This document shows, in pieces, positions 55,948 through 64,000 of a stretch of DNA of 64,000 nt. Where the stretch lies: the NCBI GenBank assembly GCA_963995525.1, contig OZ023210.1, positions 21,621,913 to 21,685,912 of the forward strand. The letters are read 5' to 3'. The notes beneath the pieces are model-generated. The model searched no databases and was not told the origin of the DNA. It worked only from the letters and a program-made list of their open reading frames with translations. The position numbers and the translations under genes were made by a program. Position 1 is the first letter of the stretch. Each line of letters opens with the position of its first letter. Origin of the DNA: Escarpia spicata (Eukaryota > Annelida > Polychaeta > Sabellida > Siboglinidae).

Positions 55948-57516
55948 CTGATAACAATGCACTGTTAATTATACATTCATGTGACATAATATAATTATGA
56001 AAGTTGTGTTCTTTATGAGCGATACGAGGCTCGTTTTGTAAAATAACAATGAAAAATGGAGAGAGACCCTGGGGATTATTCCGTGACAAAATCAACCAAT
56101 GTTCTGTGACGCGTTAATACATCCGTGTGCCCTAGGTACCCGGTACTTTCGTGGGCCTTAGAATCAGATATACTCAGAAACGGATCCAGAGAGCTGGGGG
56201 GGGGGGGGGGGGGGGGGGGGGGGAGCAAAATCTCCAATTGCATCTACTTCAGGTTTGCCAAAAAAAACCACTGGCGCCGGAACGAAATTAACGTTGGGTA
56301 GGCAGAGCCGGAGCTTCGGCACAACTTTGCTGTCGGATCATGGCATCGGAAGGCGGGAGGAGGATGCTGTTGAAGATGTTTATCCTTTAAATTAAGATAT
56401 GTAATTACACCGTTATAATGTATGTTAAACAACCAAACATAAAACATATAGAGCTTATCACAAAACAGTAAATACCAATGGAACTTATGCAGTAACCATC
56501 ATTTGCAAAATGTTGTCTTGCTAGTTTGGTTTCGGGAATATTCAGTACATACAAATTATGCTCGCCTGCTGTCGCGAGCAACTGGACCGTAGGCACGTGC
56601 TACACAGCCTATTGGATAATCCGCTACACCCAATGTTCAAAAGATGATGTCTCAGAATTCACTGAATTTCTAACAAATCTGTATTGAGCAATTCAGCGCG
56701 ACATGGGGCGCTGTTTATTACACCAGTCAAAGTAGTGTGTAGTCACCACCCCTAGCTTGCGATTATATATACAAGGGTTAATACAAGCCCAACATAGAAA
56801 ACCCTTAATTTTTATTTTGTTTTCAGATGTTACTAACTTCTACCAGAGTATCCATACAACATTCAAGTATGATATGGAGAATGGCAATGAGTATACTTGA
56901 TGCACGAACATGAAAAGAAAACGGTTCTGTTATATTTCTGAAAGTAATTTCAGCATTCCATCGTTGTCTATCCAAATTGCTATGATATATCGTTATACAT
57001 ATTGGCAGTAATACTTTAGTACGCAACTGAGTAGACAAGCAGTTGTCATTTGTTACAGAATAATTAATAATGATAGTAAATTACTTCTTTAGCGCCAATA
57101 TCCTCGGAAATTCCGAGGTCAGTTGCATAACAAAACCAAAGGATTACGCGTGCACATAATAATAAACATAGCAACAGTAGTCAACAGATGGAATTGCTAA
57201 GAAGCGGTCAAACAAAACTTTCTATATATTTTACGAATATCAGCATTCATAATGAGATTCATTATTGTAAACAGCAATGTACTCAATGCTGGTTGTAGAT
57301 ACAGACAGTTCATAAGCGTTGTATTTTAAAACTATATTGCTGTTTATAACGCGTGTTGTGGCTAGTACTGTCTACCGTATAAATGTACACAATTTACCCA
57401 TTACACGCATTTACATGTCAATCCATCTCTTTCACATTATACCAAGTTACATCAATACATGTTTGACCGAATGCCAAGCTCAAATAAGTTAGGAAAACTC
57501 AAATAGTCCAACTCAC
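55948..57516 (-). other. Intron with poly-G repeat
   Basis: A 28-base G-run lies at 56196-56223 inside a dispersed repeat (cggatccagagagctgggg, then ggcgggaggaggatgctgtt near 56353) related to those at 3.6, 5.45 and 7.3 kb. The rest is AT-rich without supported exons. Confidence 0.55.
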
Positions 57517-57741
57517 AAATTTTTCGGTTATATATGACCACCTCCTTGATGTCGTAGACTGATCCCAGGTCAACCTGCCACCAAGGTCCAACATGCCCAT
57601 TGGTAGAGATGCAGGTGTGCTTTGATGAGTCCGTGCCCCAAACATTAGGCTCTCTTCTGCCATCCACTGCTTTCCAAGCCCAAGATCCATGGTATACGGA
57701 GGACATATTTGCAGGCATCCCAAATGCAAGATTAATATCCT
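57517..57741 (-). CDS. FTP lectin N-terminal half exon (N1)
   Basis: The acceptor is tccattgcag and the donor GTGAGT, phase 1. It reads DINLAFGMPANMSSVYHGSW, then KAVDGRREPNVWGTDSSKHT, NGHVGPWWQVDLGSVYDIKE and VVIYNRKI. The RAVDG and WWQVDL equivalents are clear. The RGDCCG end is RKI-, so the fucose Asp and the vicinal cysteines are absent. It is the most 5' lectin exon in the window; no signal-peptide exon was found upstream. Confidence 0.9.
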
Positions 57742-59149
57742 CTGCAATGGATCAAAAATGACGATTTTAATTTAAGCTCTAAATGGCAATTACCTGATAA
57801 CACATCAACTAGGGTAACGGTATTAAACCTGGGGGTTTTCGGGGGTAACATAAGCTTTTAAAATGATGGATTTCTCACGACAACGCCCTTGTAGTACGCC
57901 ACATTGAATTGTTATGTTGTGGAGGAGTTAAGAACACCTCATATTGAAAGAAAGAAATCCCATACAATCGGAGATCTCATCAAACTATGTCTACTTGAAG
58001 CATCGGGGCTCGTCTTTGGCAAGGAACAAGGGCGACATATGAACCAGTTATCACTTTAGGATACAACTGCGAATACTTGAAATTATAGCGAAATCACTTT
58101 TGCATCAGGCCGTTTTATTTGCATATGTATTAGCAAACCCCTCGATGCTTCCCGCTCCAACTGAATGAGTAAACACATGTTGTGCACATTTGCTTATACC
58201 CGAACGGTATCTCCGCAAAAGAGGACTGTCCGTTCTCTAAACTGTTTACGATTGAGTGCTCTTCATGGAGTGCTCTTTCAGTGATCTGTGATGTGTGCTG
58301 ATGACCTGTGATGTGTTCGCTGTGACAACACATCAAGTCTCAAAACGCATCAAGAAGATGCAACTTCAACCATAAACAAATACGTCGATCTACAAAGTAT
58401 TGTCATACGTTCGATTTTACCTAAAGATACAAAGCCAATATATAGCTGCTGTTGTATTTTTCAAATAAATATATCAATTATGTGACTAAAACGTTCTTTT
58501 AAAAAGTTCATTTTCTTAAGTTGTTTTGTGAAGCTGGTGTTTTTAAAATGGGTTTATATTTACAAGTTTTGATTCTCTCTGTGGGTAATACCCCGGGTAG
58601 TACCAAAAAGGTTAAATACTGCTGAACTACGGCCACCAAACACCACAATTACGATGTAGTATTTCAGGCAGGAAAACACCACAGATCGTAACTATAACAA
58701 ACTGAGTGCCTGTGCTAAATACTACAAGTGTGTAAATGATAAATAACAGTTAAAGTAAATCATAGTTTACTGATTAAAGAATCTTGTATTAGAATCAGTA
58801 AAATATGAGTCGATAGTCATCCCATTTCAATTAATATCTGGTCAAACTCCTGGGGTTCATCTTTGTATTTTAAAAGGGCGAATTACTTTAGCAGAGCAGG
58901 TTTAAACAACACAAGTATATAGTTAGTTAATGTTGTGTCTGACTTTATATCGTTATTGTTCATTTGTTTTCATTGTAACAAATAGAGGCATTTTGAGACA
59001 TTTGGGAATAGGGTAATCGTACTGCATATTATGAAATTTATTAAAGGATATAATCAGTTTAGTAAACGTAAATACCTTTATATACGTTCATCGTTACTCC
59101 AAAGTTGCAATCAATGTCTTAATCGATGCACTTAGCGCTGCATGTTACA
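57742..59149 (-). other. Upstream region, nothing recognised
   Basis: AT-rich DNA where a first exon or promoter of the lectin gene might lie. I found no convincing signal-peptide exon, TATA or initiator context. Confidence 0.35.
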
Positions 59150-59515
59150 ATTGACAATGGCTTGTAAACGTACAGCCGAGGATTACAATATGTTTCCACC
59201 TGTTATTTATTATGCCAGTTGTGAGGCAGCCAATACTCCGCTTACGACCAAATTACCACCGCAGAGATCTAGACGTCTCAAATCACCACCATGGTCCGTC
59301 ACCGGTCGGCCGAGGAGGGCCGATGTGTCAAGTCAGGAGGAGCCGATGCCTCTTTCATCGACATCCGCGACCATCTCAGCCCCACGAGAGTGGATGGGTC
59401 CGACAAATGTGAGACTGGGGGATGCGATGATCAAACAGACGACTCAGCAGAGTCTAGTGGTGCCTGGTGCGACCATCAGCCAACATAGTGGGGGGCCAAT
59501 GTTTTTCCATAGGAT
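59150..59515 (+). other. GC-rich open segment of unknown nature
   Basis: All three plus-strand frames stay open for 60 to 125 codons in this GC-richer patch, with Ser/Pro/Arg-rich readings. None matches a domain I know. It may be a retrotransposon ORF1 piece, since a LINE fragment starts 250 bp downstream, or a CpG-rich exon. Confidence 0.3.
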
Positions 59516-60419
59516 TTGAATGTTAATTTATGGCAACCTTTATAACTGCATTATGAAAACCGATGAAAACCGATGTTGCCATTTTGTCTATTGACCTTTA
59601 ATGACCTTGAACAAATGTCAATTGTTCTTTTTCGCCTTGTATTATTGTACTATGTTACTAGGTTCACTGTAACGTCATACCATGTATACACAAGCAGAGT
59701 ACAAAAAAGTAACCGGAAATTTGCATATGCTTCCCCTGGTGACACCATTGTCCAACGGTGAGGGAAGGCTTCATTAAGTGCATAGATAAAGGTACAGGCA
59801 CATAGTATTTAAACTATATGCGCGGAGGAAATACCTACAGCGATACGGACACTATATTAGGCTATACGAAAAATTGCTTACAAACAAAGTATGAAGAGAG
59901 TTTACAGAGACCCTGGAAATATAGAATACTACAACTACGATGAGGCCCTTAACATAGCTACAACCAAAAATCGAAAATCAAGACGAACTTTTGAGCAACA
60001 ACTGGCAAACGACACAAAACATGACAGCAAGAATTACATTTATATAAGGAGTAAACAGAAAGTTTTAGATAAAGTGTGACCTCTAGAAAACTACGCAGGA
60101 AACATAATATCTGAGACATAGGCCTCGAATTTCAGGGTTTACCACATAAGATAAAAATCTGTGCCAGACTGTTAGTACCAGATGCTAAATTCGAGGGGGA
60201 TAAATCAAACCACTTACGAGAGTTGGTTGTTGGTACTCGTGAAATGATACCAAAGAAAATTAAGAAGATCAAAGAAAACAAATCACCTGAGTTCGCCGAG
60301 ATACTACTTAAACTGCTTAAGAAAATGTCTAGAGTAAATCAGTACAACACTTGCTTAATTTTTAGCTTGTCACTAAAAGAGGGAATCGTTCCTCTAGAAT
60401 GGGAATAATCAAACATTAC

Positions 60420-60500
60420 ACACACAGGCATACTCACACGCACGCACGCACACAACGCGCGCGCGCGCATATCGTCATCATCATCATCATCATCATCGGC
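60420..60500. repeat. Microsatellite cluster at the insertion junction
   Basis: (CACG)n, (CG)n and (ATC)n tracts follow one another here, exactly where the CR1-like copy is interrupted. Confidence 0.9.
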
Positions 60501-60525
60501 GGTCTCTTCGTTTTTATGGGCAGCA

Positions 60526-60965
60526 TCAATTCGACCAGTGTCGGCACACGAATGTTGGTAGCAGTCCTATTGGGGTAGCCGGTGTGCTCACTGGCTGGTG
60601 ACGTCGTTGACTTCTATTATCTACAACGGCTGCCCTTGCTGCTTCAACATTAACAGATGCTTGTAGGACGGTCGCACGCCATGTCGCCTCCCAAGTTGTT
60701 TTATCGAAACCAATAGCGCCAATGTGTCTCTTGGTACATAGTGTATCGTTGACATGGTCTTCCCTCATTACGTTTACCCTGCCGTAGATCTCCGTATATG
60801 ACAGCTTTTGGCCGTCTCTCGTTGTCCATGCGAACCATGTGGCCAGTCCGCAATTGTGGCCGGTCCAGGTGAAATGTCGTTTTAAGAGTATGACAGAAAT
60901 GCTCATCATGCCAACACGTTGCAGGAATTCTTTATTGGTCATACGATTAGTCCATCTAATCCAAA
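60526..60965 (-). pseudogene. LINE ORF2 C-terminal fragment of another lineage
   Basis: The minus strand reads IRWTNRMTNKEFLQRVGMMS, then SVILLKRHFTWTGHN, WEATWRATVLQASVNVEAAR and SQRRHQPVSTPATPIGLLP. This matches the post-RT region of a common LINE type (LQRAGM-x-S, then R-x-x-x-x-W-x-GH-, then W-x-x-x-x-R). The frame continues to 61095 only as antisense of the surrounding CR1-like copy. It is truncated at both ends and sits inside the older copy in opposite orientation. Confidence 0.7.
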
Positions 60966-61620
60966 GGATCATTGGTTTCAGAGCAATGTGGAATTGTTGC
61001 TTCAAAGTGTAACCGAAAATAGGGCTAATAAGGAGAAATATCACATGTAAGGATAAATAAATAATTGTATCACTGTACAAAACAATATGCCTCATTTGGA
61101 ATAGTGCATACCAGCATGGGGGTCATACTGCCAGACGAACACAGATAAGCTAGAAAGAGTGCAACGAAGAGGGACTAAGCTGAATCCTGAAGTGAAAGAT
61201 CTTTGTTATGAAAATTGTGTAGTGGAATGTGGGTTGACAACACTAGAGATTAGGCGACTAAGAGGAGAACAAACGGAAGTTTTTTATATTTATTAAGATT
61301 TTATTAAATGAATATTTTCTTCAAACTTAATGAAGGCACTAGAACCAGAGGGCACAATGCATCAGTCGTCAAGGAACAGTGTTGGATATGAGAACAAACT
61401 GATTCTCACAAAGGGCACTAAATGACTGGAACAAACTATCTGATGATTGTGGTAATGCTAGAAGAGTGAATATATTAAAAAATAAAATTGACAACTGTCT
61501 GGTGAAGGTGGGCGGGTTGTACTTAGGTGGAAAATGTTGGGCACTCGATAAGCCAAATGACTGCTTGACCACATGCTATCTGGAGCTTGTAGTTTTGGAC
61601 AGCAATCATGTTAAATCTTA

Positions 61621-64000
61621 AAACTGGTTTAATTGTCCTGTGGTCCAATAGGGTAATTAATTTAAACTTGTGTGTATACAGCTCCCCTGCCGACAGCATG
61701 TCTGTCGTAAAATTGAAGTCAACAATCCCCTTGTTAATGGATATCAGTAATGCCTGAATAGAGCAAACATTGCCGTCTCAATGGATTGACGTCAGCATTC
61801 TCACTAAGAGGGATTATGCCGGTGTTTATTTGTTTTAACATTCGATCCTAAATTAAAAGGACACTTCGATGTAAATTTATTTATTATTCTTCCTTATACA
61901 TGTGCATGATACAAATATACACAATGCGCTACTAAACTAGTAATTGAATGTATACGAGTGAGGTCACGAAAAATTGAATCTTTCATTTTCTAAACTTCTT
62001 TGCCATTCAATTATTAAAATGAAAATTCTATTTGTATTTTTTGTTAGGGATAACACATTGTCTTATCTGTCAGGAAAGACAACTTTAGCAAGTTTCATCA
62101 AGCTTTGTTTCTTAGATAGCTATTTGAAGATTTAAAAATGGGGATATTTTGACAGAAAAATTTAAAAACCTATGACGACAACATTTCAAAGATAAAAGCG
62201 TAATTGCAGGAATATCTGGAGGCGTCCTTTTATATTGTTATATTGAATATATATCCCAAGTTACATTTAAGTGAGAAAAATAACTGTCTACTCCCATCAC
62301 CCTGAGTCATTGAGGTGAGAACCTGGCATTTTTTTTTCTTCAAAAGACAGTAGTTTTGGGAGGTATGTGTTCTACCCTCCATGAAAAAAGGAAATTAGCT
62401 AAATTAACATTACAACAATATTTTTCTGCCACAGAACCTTTCCTCGGTTGATTTTTAGAAAAAGAAATTTAACAAACATTATAAGTCTTAGAGAATTTAT
62501 TTTGGGAAAACTAAAAACATTCCGCCCCTCTGTTACACACTATTTTCCTAAAAAGTAAGGAGAAAAATATGAAAAGTATGCTATACAGTGCTTGACCCAT
62601 TTGCAATTCACAGATACAAAATCATCAATGATTTGCAGTTAAGGAGTAGCAAGATCTGTCACATTGTGAATGGCGGTCATTTTCTTTGTTACCATGGAAA
62701 CGATGATCTGAGTGAAAACAGTTCAATACCTTTTTACTCAGTAAGACCCAATCTATGATTTGGGCAGACAAATTGCACAATTTGCATAAACAATCTACCT
62801 GCCATATCTGGCATTATCGCCTACTTCTGGAAAGGTTCCACCATTGTAATCTGTATTGTCCCAAAGACTGTCCCATTTTGTCAACAATTGGCTGGCAATC
62901 TACTAACAATAGGGATCATTGCATAGTTGTTTTGTTAATGTAATTTTGCCATGCAGTTGGCACCACAGACAGTTCCAGCTACATCTGTAAAACAAAAAAA
63001 TATATGAATATCACGTAAATTCATACAAATTAAAGAAATCTGGTATTCTGCCTGCAACTACAGAAAACACACAGAGCAGAAACATTCTTGTCAATAATTC
63101 TAAGTGCTACACCTCTCCAGGAAACCATACAAGAAATGTGGGATTATAGCTCAAACAAGAAATATGGGATTATAGCTCAAATAAGTCCACAAAGCAAATT
63201 AGTACTTTTATGTACTTTAATATATATCAGCATTTAAAGGGATGATCAAAGGAAAATATAAAAATATTTAAAAAAAATTGCTAAGATATTGGCTGTTTCT
63301 ATTTCTAAGCAAAGAGTTCAAGTGTATTAGCATGTGCTTAGAAAAGGAAATGTTTTCCCATAAAGTAGTTCAAGATGAAAATCTGGCCTTCCATGTAGAA
63401 CTTTCTGCTGACAATCAAGCCATTACAACTATCTTATATGGCGATTCCCACTAGGCCTCATAGGAACGGATCCTCAGTAGCTACACTTCGTTAAGTCATC
63501 AAGAATAACACTTGAAAGTAAAATATGAGATCCTTCAGAATTACTACAAACGTGACAGGTCATAACATTGTGTTTCGTTAAGCTTTATGTAGCCATTTTA
63601 AAACTCATGTAGTCAGATATTCAATTATTATAATTACTATGTAAAAGTAATTACAAACTACATAAAGAAAGTGGTTGTTTTCATGCAAATCAGCAGGCAA
63701 GCCATGTAAAGAGATAGTTTGAAAATAGAGATTTGTTTTATTTACATTGTCGTTTATGTAGCGTCTGTCAAAATTGCTGCAGAGCCAGTCAAACAGGGAT
63801 TATTGTCCTCTAGAGTGGAATCTATGGGACTCGGTGTCCCATGAATGGTATGCTGAGTTACGTGTGAAGTATAAGACAGACCCAGGTAATTAATAAAACA
63901 AATCTGGGTGGAGCATTTCCATACGGATTTTGAAAAAGAGACAACATTTTGCAGTATCATTCAATGAAAAACCTAAAACATAATAATAATAATTTACTGC
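61621..64000. other. AT-rich end region with one dispersed repeat
   Basis: Apart from the ccatggaaac repeat at 62675-62820 I recognise nothing. A short duplicated phrase, aagaaatatgggattatagctc, occurs near 63130 and 63160. Confidence 0.45.
62675..62820. repeat. Dispersed ccatggaaac repeat, copy 3
   Basis: ttgttaccatggaaacgatg, then gagtgaaaacagttcaatac, tactcagtaagacccaatct and aacaatctacctgccatatc. It has the same block order as the copies at 16.5 and 39.6 kb. Confidence 0.7.

Larger units (their letters stand above)
59768..61620 (+). mobile_element. Second CR1-like LINE copy, 5'-truncated and interrupted
   Basis: From cttcattaagtgcatagata onward the sequence follows the ORF2 of the 50-kb element, starting in the EN-RT linker, with many substitutions and stops. 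Readable pieces are FEQQLANDTKHDSKN, KENKSPEFAEILLKLLKK and LKEGIVPLEWE. At 60418 it breaks off and resumes near 60965 (tttcagagcaatgtgg, matching about 53205 of the other copy), so the catalytic RT core is missing. It ends with gacagcaatcatgttaaatc at 61620, the same 3' tail type. Confidence 0.8.

Noticed and set aside
59142..59519. Candidate gene of 125 codons
   Set aside because: Three overlapping plus-strand frames are open in this GC-rich patch and none shows a domain, so no frame can be chosen.

Overview
The window is nuclear DNA of an invertebrate metazoan, probably a marine animal such as a lancelet, mollusc or brachiopod; the exact clade cannot be fixed from sequence alone. The evidence is small exons with GT/AG splice sites in large AT-rich introns, F-type lectin (FTP) domain exons, a tRNA-derived SINE, and several animal transposon lineages (Penelope-like, CR1-like LINE, P/THAP9-like, MITEs). 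There are no operons, and most of the DNA is intron or decayed mobile elements.

Layout. (1) 0.1-2.9 kb: an almost complete Penelope-like element on the minus strand with 153-bp terminal direct repeats and a 12-bp target duplication. (2) 3.2-6.4 kb, plus strand: the last two recognisable exons of a leucine-rich-repeat gene. (3) 6.4-13 kb: intergenic DNA with a SINE, a 27-bp tandem repeat and palindromic repeats. (4) 13.4-57.7 kb, minus strand: a long array of sixteen half-domain exons of F-type lectin domains plus a cysteine-rich, chitin-binding-like terminal exon. Every one of these exons starts in phase 1, and every internal one also ends in phase 1, so they can be shuffled without breaking frame. 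The array may be one very large multidomain lectin gene or a cluster of fused and decaying copies. (5) Elements sit inside its introns: a 302-codon plus-strand ORF of a widespread animal family (32.4-33.3 kb), a P-superfamily transposon with a 7-bp target duplication (46.9-49.0 kb), a CR1-like LINE whose endonuclease has been deleted (50.2-53.9 kb), a 660-bp inverted-repeat element (39.7-40.35 kb) and other LINE scraps. (6) 57.7-64 kb: upstream DNA with a second, badly decayed CR1-like copy that is itself interrupted by a fragment of another LINE.

How the parts relate. Host coding content is modest: a leucine-rich-repeat gene facing toward the 3' end of a carbohydrate-recognition array transcribed from the other strand. 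Both kinds of protein are typical of innate recognition in invertebrates, but that link is inference. The clearest biology is the uneven set of symmetric lectin half-exons (seven N-terminal halves, nine C-terminal halves), the loss of the canonical fucose-binding residues in most pairs, and the fusion to a chitin-binding-like tail.
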